Positions 26,309 to 33,597 of a DNA stretch of 50,827 nucleotides are shown one piece after another. The stretch covers positions 1 through 50,827 of the forward strand of contig JAHENB010000022.1 of the NCBI GenBank assembly GCA_024643345.1, given 5' to 3'. Both the position numbers and the translations under genes were made by a program. The first letter of the stretch is position 1. Every line of letters begins with the position of its first letter. Below the pieces are notes generated by a model. The model was not told the origin of the DNA and ran no database searches. It saw nothing but the letters and a program-made list of their open reading frames with translations. Origin of the DNA: Maribacter sp. GTDB lineage: Bacteria > Bacteroidota > Bacteroidia > Flavobacteriales > Flavobacteriaceae.

Positions 26309-27907
26309 TTAAACATTTCCTAAGAAAAGGTACAAAATAATCGTAAACACCACCAAAAAAATACTGAAAGCCTTGGCATATCGCCATGGTTTGAGGTCTA
26401 ATTTTCCAGAGTCCTCCATCACAAAACGTTCCTCCCTGGGCAACATGGCGGAAGCGATGTGCATCACCAATATGTTGAGCACAAACTCAATACCCCAAAT
26501 ATGAACAAAGTGCAATTCCAATTGCAGCACAAAATAAGTGATGACATAAAAAAGCAGCCCGAACAACAGACCTATTTTTGCGCCTGAGGCAGATACCTTC
26601 GGAAATAAAAAGCCAGCGATGATGACACTCGCAATGGGTACAAAAAATATGCCGTTCAGTTGTTGTAAAAGTTGGTAGAGACCGGCTGGGGCATTGGCAA
26701 CAAACGGGGCAATGCCGATGGCGAAAATGGCCAATATCGAAGAAGTCCATTTCCCCATATTGACCAGACGTTTTTCACTGGCGTTCCTATTGATATAGCG
26801 CTTAAAAATACCTAGGCTAAAAACCGTTGCCGCACTGTTCAATGCACTATTGAAGGTACTTAAAATGGCACCCATCATCACGGCAACAAAAAAGCCTGTG
26901 AGCCATAAGGGGAGCACCTTCTTTACCAAAATAGGATACACATTGTCAGGGGTATCGTACAGGCTATCCCCAAAATAATAGAAACCGATAAGGCCTGGCA
27001 AGACTATGATCAAAGGCACTAAAATTTTTAAAAGTCCGGTATAGAGCAACCCCTTCTGGGCCTCTTTCAAGTTTACCGCGCCCAGCACCCTTTGGATGAT
27101 CGATTGGTGCATGGCCCAAAAATAAATTTGATTGATCATCAATCCTGTAAACAATACCTCAAAGGGCAGGATGGCAGTTCGCGAACCAACGCCTACGCCC
27201 GATTCCTTGCTCACTACATTGAACTTTTCCGGACTGTTCTCAAAAACCTTTCCCAAACCTTCTATCACATTTCCCTCACCGATACTGAGCAAGGCCAATA
27301 TCGGGACCAAAAGTCCTGCCACCAATAAACCGAAGCCATTAATGGTATCTGTTAGCGCCACCATCTTCAAACCTCCAAAGATGGCATACACCGCGCCAAT
27401 AATTCCCACGATCAGAATGGTGATCCATATCCCTTCGCTTTGGCTTACTTTCAAAGCGCTGGAAATCCCAAAAATGGCCTCTATGTTAAGGGCACCGGTA
27501 TAAAGAACGATTGGCAATAGCGTCGCAACAAAAGAGATGATAAGGAGGAGCGCTACCAAGGTTCGGGTAAGGCCGTCGAAACGTTTTTCCAAAAATTCGG
27601 GGATGGTGGTCAGTCCCATTTTTAAATATCGAGGAGCAAAATAGAGTGCCGCGACCACCAAGGCCAAGGCCGAGGTCACCTCCCAAGCAACAATGATGGC
27701 GCCGTTTCTATAGGCAGAACCGTTCATGCCCACAAGGTGTTCCGTTGATATATTGGTCAACAAGAGCGACCCCGCAATAACAATGCCTGTAAGCGATCGC
27801 CCCCCTAAGAAGTATCCATCCTGGGTATCGAGCTTGTCGCGCCTCAGCCTCCATGTAGCATAGAAAGCCACGAAACCGGTAAATAGTAGAAAGGTAATCA
27901 GAGCCAT
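26309..27907 (-). CDS. SLC5-type sodium/sugar or inositol symporter
   Basis: A 532-residue inner-membrane transporter of the SSS family, close in pattern to sodium/glucose and sodium/inositol carriers. It opens DGYFLGGRSLTG and continues LLLTNISTEHLVGMNGSAYR. WAMHQSIIQRVLGAVNLKEA and LSTFNSALNSAATVFSLGIF sit in the core. About 13-14 membrane helices are predicted. The two-base junction with the inositol oxygenase gene strongly suggests that it imports myo-inositol or a related polyol. That substrate is inferred from context. Confidence 0.92.
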   Translation of the reverse strand: MALITFLLFTGFVAFYATWRLRRDKLDTQDGYFLGGRSLTGIVIAGSLLLTNISTEHLVGMNGSAYRNGAIIVAWEVTSALALVVAALYFAPRYLKMGLTTIPEFLEKRFDGLTRTLVALLLIISFVATLLPIVLYTGALNIEAIFGISSALKVSQSEGIWITILIVGIIGAVYAIFGGLKMVALTDTINGFGLLVAGLLVPILALLSIGEGNVIEGLGKVFENSPEKFNVVSKESGVGVGSRTAILPFEVLFTGLMINQIYFWAMHQSIIQRVLGAVNLKEAQKGLLYTGLLKILVPLIIVLPGLIGFYYFGDSLYDTPDNVYPILVKKVLPLWLTGFFVAVMMGAILSTFNSALNSAATVFSLGIFKRYINRNASEKRLVNMGKWTSSILAIFAIGIAPFVANAPAGLYQLLQQLNGIFFVPIASVIIAGFLFPKVSASGAKIGLLFGLLFYVITYFVLQLELHFVHIWGIEFVLNILVMHIASAMLPREERFVMEDSGKLDLKPWRYAKAFSIFLVVFTIILYLFLGNV

Positions 27908-27972
27908 TATGGGTAAATGTAAACATTATTGGAATTCCAAGCGACATTCCCGGGATCTGTTCAAAAAAAATA

Positions 27973-28386
27973 TTAGAACGAATACCTTTTGTTAAAATGG
28001 TGTTTCAATACAAATACCTGAATACAGACAAAAAGGGTAAGACCCACCAAGCCATAGGTTACGGTATTCGACAAGTGTAAGCTTGATGCAAAATCCAAAT
28101 AATTTGCCAACCTATCAACATTTTGGGCATAAGACGGGCCCCATGTTGTTTCCATTTTGCCGTTCCCTAAAATAAGGTAGGCGGAAATGCCCATAACAAC
28201 AAACAATAACAGCCCCCAAGTTCTTTTTGAAATCAAAGGTTTTTCTGGTATACTCCTTTTTTGTCCGGCAAGTTGAATCCTAGAAAGTAATTGTTCCGTA
28301 AATTTTATGGACGGTGTTTCCAATCCAATTTCTTGGATGGTATTTTTCAACAAAACTTCCATGTTCTTTTTTTTATCTTTTTCCAT
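27973..28386 (-). CDS. Membrane protein partner of an ECF sigma factor
   Basis: A 137-residue protein with a soluble, basic N-terminal half (about 1-58) and two predicted membrane helices at about 60-77 (GLLLFVVMGISAYLILG) and 105-127. Its first 14 bases overlap the end of the sigma-factor gene, so the two are co-translated. The arrangement (cytoplasmic N-terminal region, then membrane anchor) is that of an anti-sigma factor, but no known zinc-binding anti-sigma motif is present. The role is inferred from position only. Confidence 0.65.
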   Translation of the reverse strand: MEKDKKKNMEVLLKNTIQEIGLETPSIKFTEQLLSRIQLAGQKRSIPEKPLISKRTWGLLLFVVMGISAYLILGNGKMETTWGPSYAQNVDRLANYLDFASSLHLSNTVTYGLVGLTLFVCIQVFVLKHHFNKRYSF

Positions 28387-28957
28387 AACCTTTGATAATT
28401 TCGGGTTCCATAATATTGATCAATATCCCTTCCAAACGTTTTCTGCTTCTGAAAAGCCGCACTTTTACCGTATCCGCGGCTATCCCCATAACCTCGGAAA
28501 TCTCCTTTAACGACAGCTCTTCGAAATAATGGAGGGTAATCACAATGGCGTCGTCCTGTGGCAGTTCTTCAATGGCTTTTTTAATGATGGTTCTGCGGTC
28601 AGAGGCGTCCAATGCCTCCATGGTATTTTCATAAGAGGGCAACTGCTGCCCGGTAAATTCTTCAATGGCTGAGGTCTTAAGGTGCCTGCCCTGTTTTTTC
28701 AGATAATCCAAACTGCGATGATAGGCTATCTTGTACAACCAAGTCGAAAACTTCGAATCCCCTTTAAATGTATTTAAAGACTGGTACACCTTAACAAAAA
28801 CATCTTGCGCCACCTCTTCGGCCTCTTCCCTATTACGAAGCATTTTGACCGCCAAGGTAAAGACCATGTGCTTATAAGCGTCAATCAACGAGGAATAGGC
28901 ATTCATATTCCCCTTGATGGTCTCATCGATCCAATATTGGTCTTGTTGCCGGCTCAT
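28373..28957 (-). CDS. ECF-type RNA polymerase sigma factor
   Basis: A 194-residue sigma-70-family factor of the extracytoplasmic-function group. Region 2 shows VFVKVYQSLNTFKGDSKFST then WLYKIAYHRSLDYLKK. Region 4 shows LPQDDAIVITLHYFEELSL and KEISEVMGIAADTVKVRLFR. There is no region 3 or extended N terminus. It overlaps the downstream membrane-protein gene by 14 bases and stands divergent to a DUF6249 gene. Target promoters are not evident; GGTTAC (28990) and GTAACC (29023) lie inverted in the gap before it and could be an autoregulatory element. Confidence 0.93.
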   Translation of the reverse strand: MSRQQDQYWIDETIKGNMNAYSSLIDAYKHMVFTLAVKMLRNREEAEEVAQDVFVKVYQSLNTFKGDSKFSTWLYKIAYHRSLDYLKKQGRHLKTSAIEEFTGQQLPSYENTMEALDASDRRTIIKKAIEELPQDDAIVITLHYFEELSLKEISEVMGIAADTVKVRLFRSRKRLEGILINIMEPEIIKGYGKR

Positions 28958-29091
28958 TTCAATGATATGACGTTTAAATTACACATTTGGTTACGGGTTT
29001 TTGAAATAATCACTAAAAAAGTGTAACCTCCCATCAAAAAGTGCGGTCATACCAAACGAACGAGTTTATTTATCAATTAAAAAACAATCAC

Positions 29092-29445
29092 ATGGCAGCA
29101 GCAATCTTAATTCCAATCAGTTTTTTCCTAGTCGTTTTCGCGATTAGCTATCTTTATTACTCGACCCGTAACAAGGAGCGAATGGCCCTCATCGAAAAGG
29201 GTGCCGACGCCAGTATTTTTGTTAAGGGCAAACGGGAGGGGACCGCTCCTTTTTGGAAGGTCTTTATTCTTAACGTGGCATTATTACTGATCGGCATTGG
29301 TTTGGCGATCTTTGTTGCCTCGATCATGGTCCACAGTATGGGCGTAGAAGAGGAAGTGGCCTATCCGGGATCTATTTTTCTGATGGCCGGGGCCGGGCTT
29401 TTGGCAGGCTTCTTTTTGACCAAAAAATTTGACAAGGAAGGTTAA
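29092..29445 (+). CDS. DUF6249 membrane protein
   Basis: A 117-residue inner-membrane protein with three predicted helices: ILIPISFFLVVFAISYLYY near the N terminus, VFILNVALLLIGIGLAIFV in the middle, and a Gly-rich third helix at the end. The loop RNKERMALIEKGADASIF is typical of DUF6249, a family of unknown function often found beside sigma-factor genes in Bacteroidota. It stands divergent to the ECF sigma gene and may belong to its regulon. I prefer the ATG at 29092, because the frame further upstream has no ATG suited to a membrane-protein start. Confidence 0.8.
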   Translation: MAAAILIPISFFLVVFAISYLYYSTRNKERMALIEKGADASIFVKGKREGTAPFWKVFILNVALLLIGIGLAIFVASIMVHSMGVEEEVAYPGSIFLMAGAGLLAGFFLTKKFDKEG

Positions 29446-29477
29446 AAGCAAAGATCAGTAAAAATAGAACATCATGT

Positions 29478-29505
29478 ACCGGGGCGAAAGTCCCGGTTTT
29501 TCTTT
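29478..29505 (+). terminator. Terminator after the DUF6249 gene
   Basis: ACCGGG (29478-29483) pairs with CCCGGT (29492-29497), enclosing a short loop with GAAA, followed by a T-run. Confidence 0.75.
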
Positions 29506-29583
29506 ATAGAATATCTGCTAACGAAGATTAAAAGAATAAGAAAAAATCAGAATTTTGTTATCAATCTGTACCTCAAAATCAAA

Positions 29584-29613
29584 TTGAGCGCCTTAAAAAT
29601 CGTTATATTTAAG
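29584..29613 (+). promoter_or_regulatory. Candidate promoter of the membrane AraC gene
   Basis: TTG at 29584-29586, a 19-base spacer, and TATTTAAG at 29606-29613 approximate the Bacteroidota promoter. The expected transcription start falls near 29619, at or just before the first ATG. Confidence 0.4.
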
Positions 29614-29618
29614 TCTAA

Positions 29619-30752
29619 ATGGACGGGATGGTTGGATTTAATTTTGATATGCAGGTCGTCTTGGATGCGATAGGCTCGGTACAAGGAGTGACATTGGGCA
29701 TTTTGTTGATAATATTAAACCGAAACAATTATAGAAGCACCATTTTTCTTGGATTTTTTCTATTTTTCTTTTCCCTAGAATTGGTTTATTGGATTTTCAA
29801 AAATCCTGAAGTGGCCCAAAGTTATCCCGATCTGTTGCTTCTGCCGTTCAATTTTTCATGGCTTCTTTTTCCGCTATTCTTTGTTTACACCCAACAGGTT
29901 TCGGTGCTTTCCAAAGAAAAGACCAAGTATTGGTTGCTTTTTCCTGGCATCATTTCTTTTTTCGCCCAATTGATCATTTTTTGGCTTCCCTTCGAGACCA
30001 AACAGCTTATTTCCGAAAGCGGCTGGCACCGGCTTTTTTTTTGGGACCTTGGCGATTACTATTCCTGGATCGTCGGCATATGGAATTTGCTGTTGCTCTC
30101 TAAACATAGAATAGAGGTGCGTAACACTTATTCTTATTTGACTTTCAAAGAACTGCAATGGGCCCGGGCTTTTCTGATCTGCCTATTGGCCATTTCGATC
30201 CTCAGCCATCTTATAGCCCATGGTTTCCTAAATAATTTTTTTGTTAGTAATACCGTTTTTTCTTTAATGGATCTATTTGCCATTTATTGGGTCGCCTATC
30301 GCGGTATTTTACAGCGGAATGTGATTTCCGTACTTACCCAAGAATGGGATTCCGAGGTGCTGCCCGATAAGCCCGTAGATCAAAAACAGTCCCAGGACAT
30401 CGATTCGCAACGGCTGGAAGAACTTATGGCCAAAATTGACGATTTCATGGCGGCTTCCGAATGTTTTACAGACCCTAATCTTACCATAGTGGATTTGGCG
30501 AAAGGCATGCAAGTGCATCCAAGGCAAATATCCAAAGCCATCAATAGCCAAAGCGAACAAAACTTCAACACCTATGTGAACCGATTCCGAATCCAAAAAG
30601 CGGAAAATCTATTGAAAGGGCAAAAGGAAGCAAATTTGAGCATGGATGGAATAGGAACGGAATCGGGCTTCAACAGTAAGAGTGCCTTTTACTCCGCGTT
30701 CAAAAAGCAGACCGGAACCACGCCAAGTCAATTCAAAAATCAATTGCTATAA
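29619..30752 (+). CDS. Membrane-bound AraC-type transcriptional regulator
   Basis: A 377-residue protein with about seven predicted membrane helices in the first 230 residues (for example LGILLIILN and LFPLFFVYTQQ). A C-terminal AraC helix-turn-helix domain lies at about 270-377 (LTIVDLAKGMQVHPRQISKA, then FNTYVNRFRIQKAENLL and IGTESGFNSKSAFYSAFKKQ). It probably senses a membrane or periplasmic signal and controls genes directly. The start is uncertain: ATGs at 29619, 29628 and 29649 are all in frame, and the promoter position favours a very short leader or the downstream ATG. Confidence 0.88.
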   Translation: MDGMVGFNFDMQVVLDAIGSVQGVTLGILLIILNRNNYRSTIFLGFFLFFFSLELVYWIFKNPEVAQSYPDLLLLPFNFSWLLFPLFFVYTQQVSVLSKEKTKYWLLFPGIISFFAQLIIFWLPFETKQLISESGWHRLFFWDLGDYYSWIVGIWNLLLLSKHRIEVRNTYSYLTFKELQWARAFLICLLAISILSHLIAHGFLNNFFVSNTVFSLMDLFAIYWVAYRGILQRNVISVLTQEWDSEVLPDKPVDQKQSQDIDSQRLEELMAKIDDFMAASECFTDPNLTIVDLAKGMQVHPRQISKAINSQSEQNFNTYVNRFRIQKAENLLKGQKEANLSMDGIGTESGFNSKSAFYSAFKKQTGTTPSQFKNQLL

Positions 30753-30872
30753 TAAGGGCGGCCATCTGGTTTCGGGATTCTCCTTTATGGGCCTATCATT
30801 CATTTTGTTCTTAGAAATGGCCCAGGTCTGTTTGGCACTTTCAACGTGCATGATTACCTCTGAATCGGTCAT
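30747..30872 (-). CDS. Candidate 41-residue protein on the minus strand
   Basis: An ATG at 30872 opens a 41-codon frame whose product is hydrophilic and rich in Glu, Lys, Asp and Asn, unlike typical chance frames. Its stop overlaps the AraC stop codon on the other strand. It contains ESAKQTWAISKNKMNDRP and ends in PPLL. I recognise no family. The only support is composition and its place facing a 17-base palindrome, so this is weak. Confidence 0.25.
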   Translation of the reverse strand: MTDSEVIMHVESAKQTWAISKNKMNDRPIKENPETRWPPLL

Positions 30873-30899
30873 CTAAGCTTATATTTCTAAAAATTGGTT

Positions 30900-30916
30900 C
30901 TGAATTCAGAATTCAG
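30900..30916. promoter_or_regulatory. 17-base palindrome, operator candidate
   Basis: CTGAATTC (30900-30907), one A, then GAATTCAG (30909-30916) form a perfect inverted repeat in the 214-base gap 30753-30966. It lies between the minus-strand candidate ORF and the small membrane-protein gene. Another small hairpin (GGGCA/TGCCC) lies near 30945-30956. Confidence 0.35.
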
Positions 30917-30984
30917 TACTTCTTTAATACCACTCGTTTTGGGCAGTTGCCCATGTAACCTCACCTTTGTCAAAAATAAGCCTG

Positions 30985-31188
30985 ATGGATTCTAATAAGT
31001 ATTTGACCCTGTTTCTCCTACTGCTATGGAACTGTTTCATGGCATGGGAATATACCATTCAAAATACACTGAACCATGTTCAGTATCCCATCGTAAGGTA
31101 TGACCTTTTGATTTTGCCCATATTGGTGTTTTTTACGGGCTATGTAGTGTACGTTTTGATCAAGAAAAAAGAGACCAAAAAAAGTTAG
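30985..31188 (+). CDS. Small two-helix membrane protein
   Basis: A 67-residue protein with two predicted membrane helices (YLTLFLLLLWNCFMAWEY and LLILPILVFFTGYVVYVLI) and a Lys-rich tail. The frame extends to a TTG at 30967, but the ATG at 30985 is preferred. It ends two bases before the cupin-like gene and is probably cotranscribed with it. No family is recognised. Confidence 0.6.
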   Translation: MDSNKYLTLFLLLLWNCFMAWEYTIQNTLNHVQYPIVRYDLLILPILVFFTGYVVYVLIKKKETKKS

Positions 31189-31190
31189 CC

Positions 31191-31610
31191 ATGGAATGTG
31201 CACAAATAAATCCGACCGGCAGTTTCGAGAACTGGTCCCCATCAAGGTTGCAGGAATTGCAAACAGGTGCGCCTAGCGCTTCCTTGGGACAAAAACTCTT
31301 GTTGGAGAACCAGTACACACGCATTTGGGAAGTGATCCTTTTCCCCAATGAACGCCTTCCGTTTCGAAAGATACAAGGTGATTATAGTTTGGTCGCACAT
31401 ACCGATGGGTTGCTCATCTCAAGATGTGGTTGTGGTGCAATGCATCTGAGGCGTTTTAAAAAGGGTGCCACTGAAGTGATAAGGCACGAGTGCACGGATC
31501 CGCTGGAAGACATGGAAAATATTGGCGATGAGACCCTCATTTTGAACATCATAGAATTTAGAACATTGAATCGTTTCACCTACGAATTGAACAATAATAC
31601 AGATATATAA
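31191..31610 (+). CDS. Cupin-like small cytoplasmic protein
   Basis: A 139-residue protein with a predicted small beta-barrel pattern like a cupin (LLENQYTRIWEVILFPNERL, then FRKIQGDYSLVAHTDG). Two Cys residues lie close together (SRCGCGAMHL), and the expected metal-binding His set is not clear. It could bind a small ligand; no activity can be assigned. It follows the two-helix membrane protein by two bases and is followed by a strong terminator. Confidence 0.6.
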   Translation: MECAQINPTGSFENWSPSRLQELQTGAPSASLGQKLLLENQYTRIWEVILFPNERLPFRKIQGDYSLVAHTDGLLISRCGCGAMHLRRFKKGATEVIRHECTDPLEDMENIGDETLILNIIEFRTLNRFTYELNNNTDI

Positions 31611-31689
31611 ATTATCTGCACCTAGTTCCCCCGCTTTCTCCTTGCCCATTCAACAGTCTAAATATTGGACTTGTTCGGCAAGAATAAAG

Positions 31690-31721
31690 AAAAAACCATC
31701 GCAAAACCGCGATGGTTTTTT
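31690..31721. terminator. Strong hairpin terminator before the MOSC gene
   Basis: A perfect 13-bp stem (31690-31702 with 31709-31721, loop AAAACC), A-rich on one side and T-rich on the other, so it can work in both directions. It ends the small membrane/cupin-like message. A TATCTTTA that may be the MOSC -7 element overlaps its 3' end. Confidence 0.85.
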
Positions 31722-31732
31722 ATCTTTAAGGA

Positions 31733-32365
31733 ATGAATGTCATCGCTACCAACAAAGGAAATCCTACCGCATTTTTATGGAACGGCCGAGAAGAACAAAC
31801 CGGAATCTACAAGTATCCCGTCGATGAATCCCTTTATTTGGAAACTACCGAAGTTCGTACCGATACGATCATCGACAGAAAACACCATGGAGGCCTGAAC
31901 AAGGCCTGTTACCTTTTTTCTGCAGATCATTATCCTTTTTGGAAAGGTCTTTATCCTGAACTACCATGGAATTGGGGCATGTTTGGTGAAAACCTTACCA
32001 TTTCAGGGCTGGATGAATCGGCGATACGAATCGGGGATATCTATAGGATTGGTTCGGCCTTGGTTCAGGTATCACAGCCCCGGGAACCCTGCTATAAATT
32101 AGGGGTCCGTTTTGGCAATAAAAATGTATTGAAACAATTTATAGAGTATGGCTACCCGGGTTGTTATGTAAGGATTTTGGAGGAGGGTTCGGTAAAAATG
32201 GGAGACGATGTCTTGATGGTGGAACAGTCTCGCCATCCACTTACCGTAAAACAAATTTTTCAGTTGCTGATGGGACGTGAAAAAAACAGGGAACTCCTGC
32301 ATCAGGCGTCGGAAAATATGGCCTTGCCCGAATACAAAAGGGAGCAACTTAAAAAGTACATGTAA
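31733..32365 (+). CDS. MOSC-domain protein (YiiM-like)
   Basis: A 210-residue protein of the MOSC family, related to the molybdenum-cofactor sulfurase C-terminal domain and to YiiM. Features are HHGGLNKACYLFSADHYPFW, WGMFGENLTISGLDE and the conserved Cys in VSQPREPCYKLGVRFG, followed by a helical C-terminal part (LTVKQIFQLLMG). YiiM-type proteins use molybdenum cofactor to reduce hydroxylated compounds. Whether this one does is unknown, since no cofactor genes lie nearby. It is 22 bases upstream of a DoxX-like gene and may share its message. Confidence 0.88.
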   Translation: MNVIATNKGNPTAFLWNGREEQTGIYKYPVDESLYLETTEVRTDTIIDRKHHGGLNKACYLFSADHYPFWKGLYPELPWNWGMFGENLTISGLDESAIRIGDIYRIGSALVQVSQPREPCYKLGVRFGNKNVLKQFIEYGYPGCYVRILEEGSVKMGDDVLMVEQSRHPLTVKQIFQLLMGREKNRELLHQASENMALPEYKREQLKKYM

Positions 32366-32387
32366 ACGAATCCCATAAAAAAAACAT

Positions 32388-32741
32388 ATGCAGGGCCCTT
32401 GGCATCTTTATCTAATGGCCGGCCTTTACATTCTTGCCGGAATTATGCATTTTATCAGACCCGGAATCTATTTGCGCATCATGCCCCGTTATCTCCCGTA
32501 CCACAGAGCATTGGTTCTATGGAGCGGGGTGGCCGAAGTGATTTTAGGGCTTGCGCTCTGTGTGCCATTATTGATGAACTGGGCCATTTACGGAATCATT
32601 GCGATGCTAATCATATTCCTTTTGGTCCATTTTTACATGCTTTCCAGTGAAAAAGCCGCTGCCGGAATCCCAAGATGGGTTTTGCTACTGCGGATTCCAG
32701 TTCAATTTGGACTGATGTATTGGGCCCACTGTTATCTTTGA
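32388..32741 (+). CDS. DoxX/MauE-like membrane protein
   Basis: A 117-residue inner-membrane protein with four predicted helices, starting YLMAGLYILAGIMHFIRPG, a pattern common in DoxX-like proteins. ALVLWSGVAEVILGLALCVP forms the second. DoxX proteins are loosely linked to redox or quinone chemistry; no function is assigned here. It follows the MOSC gene by 22 bases. Confidence 0.8.
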   Translation: MQGPWHLYLMAGLYILAGIMHFIRPGIYLRIMPRYLPYHRALVLWSGVAEVILGLALCVPLLMNWAIYGIIAMLIIFLLVHFYMLSSEKAAAGIPRWVLLLRIPVQFGLMYWAHCYL

Positions 32742-32744
32742 ACA

Positions 32745-32776
32745 AAAAAACCCCTCGGCTTTTACGGCCAAGGGGT
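32745..32776 (-). terminator. Terminator of the minus-strand secreted protein gene
   Basis: ACCCCT (32750-32755) pairs with AGGGGT (32771-32776) with inner GGC/GCC pairs. On the minus strand the stem is followed by seven Ts. It lies 29 bases past the stop codon of the gene at 32805. Confidence 0.75.
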
Positions 32777-32804
32777 CTCCAAATTAACCTCACAACAACA
32801 AACT

Positions 32805-33386
32805 TTATTCTACAACCACGGTCTCATAGAAGGTGTCTTTACCATACTTAACCACGACGGTATAGCTATCTTTCAAGGCATTCTCAAAATTGAAAGCCTT
32901 TTCTATGACCGTGTTCCCATCAATGTTCTGGGAAAACAAAGTTCTATTTTCACCATCCAGAACACTTACTGTCACTGCATTGCCTTCTAAATTTAAGAGG
33001 TTCATGAGCAGCTTGCCCTCTTCCCTTACGAAAACCGGTTTGTGATTTTCATTTCGACCGATAACGGCCACATCCGTTGCGTTCAACAACAGCGTATAGG
33101 TGATTTCCTTTACCGAGTCGTCTACTTTCAAATAATAATTGCCAAGTTCAAGTTTGTTCAGGTCAAATCTTTTGGCAAAGGCTTCCCCTCCTGAAACCGA
33201 TTCAAAGTAGATGATATTACCCTGGTTATCGTATAATTTAACCGATGTACCCTTCGATGGGGCCTCCAGTTCGAAAACCATGCTTTTGGAATCGATTTCA
33301 GTGACAATTTTGGGCTCTTTAGCTTCGGTGATCAATGCAAAGAACAATAAGGTACTTAGCGTAACTAATTTTAAATAATTTTTCAT
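32805..33386 (-). CDS. Secreted beta-sandwich protein of unknown function
   Basis: A 193-residue exported protein with a Sec signal (YLKLVTLSTLLFFALITEA) and a beta-rich body. Two repeat-like units follow a similar pattern: KGTSVKLYDNQGNIIY then AFAKRFDLNKLELGNYYL, and later VTVSVLDGENRTLFSQN then KAFNFENALKDSYTV. This resembles the fold of type IX-sorting C-terminal domains, but the protein is short and lacks their usual ending. It stands alone, divergent to an AraC-type regulator that might control it. Confidence 0.7.
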   Translation of the reverse strand: MKNYLKLVTLSTLLFFALITEAKEPKIVTEIDSKSMVFELEAPSKGTSVKLYDNQGNIIYFESVSGGEAFAKRFDLNKLELGNYYLKVDDSVKEITYTLLLNATDVAVIGRNENHKPVFVREEGKLLMNLLNLEGNAVTVSVLDGENRTLFSQNIDGNTVIEKAFNFENALKDSYTVVVKYGKDTFYETVVVE

Positions 33387-33504
33387 GACTTTGGGTTTTA
33401 AATTAATAACACCACAAATCTACGGTCGATTATTTCGTAAAAACACCACGGTATTTTCCAATATCTATGCTATTTTAACCGACTTTAAGGTTAAATTTCT
33501 GTTA

Positions 33505-33534
33505 ATGGGTAATATTGAACATATTATGGGTAAT
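33505..33534 (+). promoter_or_regulatory. Direct repeat upstream of the AraC-AlkB operon
   Basis: ATGGGTAAT occurs at 33505-33513 and again at 33526-33534, 21 bases apart start to start, which is two helix turns. The second copy overlaps the candidate -7 element TAATTTTGC (33531-33539). Such tandem sites are typical targets of AraC-type proteins, so autoregulation is plausible. Confidence 0.4.
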
Positions 33535-33539
33535 TTTGC
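33531..33539 (+). promoter_or_regulatory. Candidate promoter of the AraC-AlkB operon
   Basis: TAATTTTGC matches the -7 consensus TAnnTTTGC, about 60 bases before the AraC start. No -33 TTTG is placed correctly, which would suit an activator-dependent promoter. Confidence 0.45.
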
Positions 33540-33597
33540 ATCACATCCATCAATTAGGCGGTAGTAATTTTGAGAGGGATTAAATAAACAGCTTAAG

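Noticed and set aside
26307-26387. N-terminal extension of the inositol oxygenase
   Set aside because: The extra 27 codons overlap the transporter gene and do not resemble the family; the ATG at 26306 gives the expected size.
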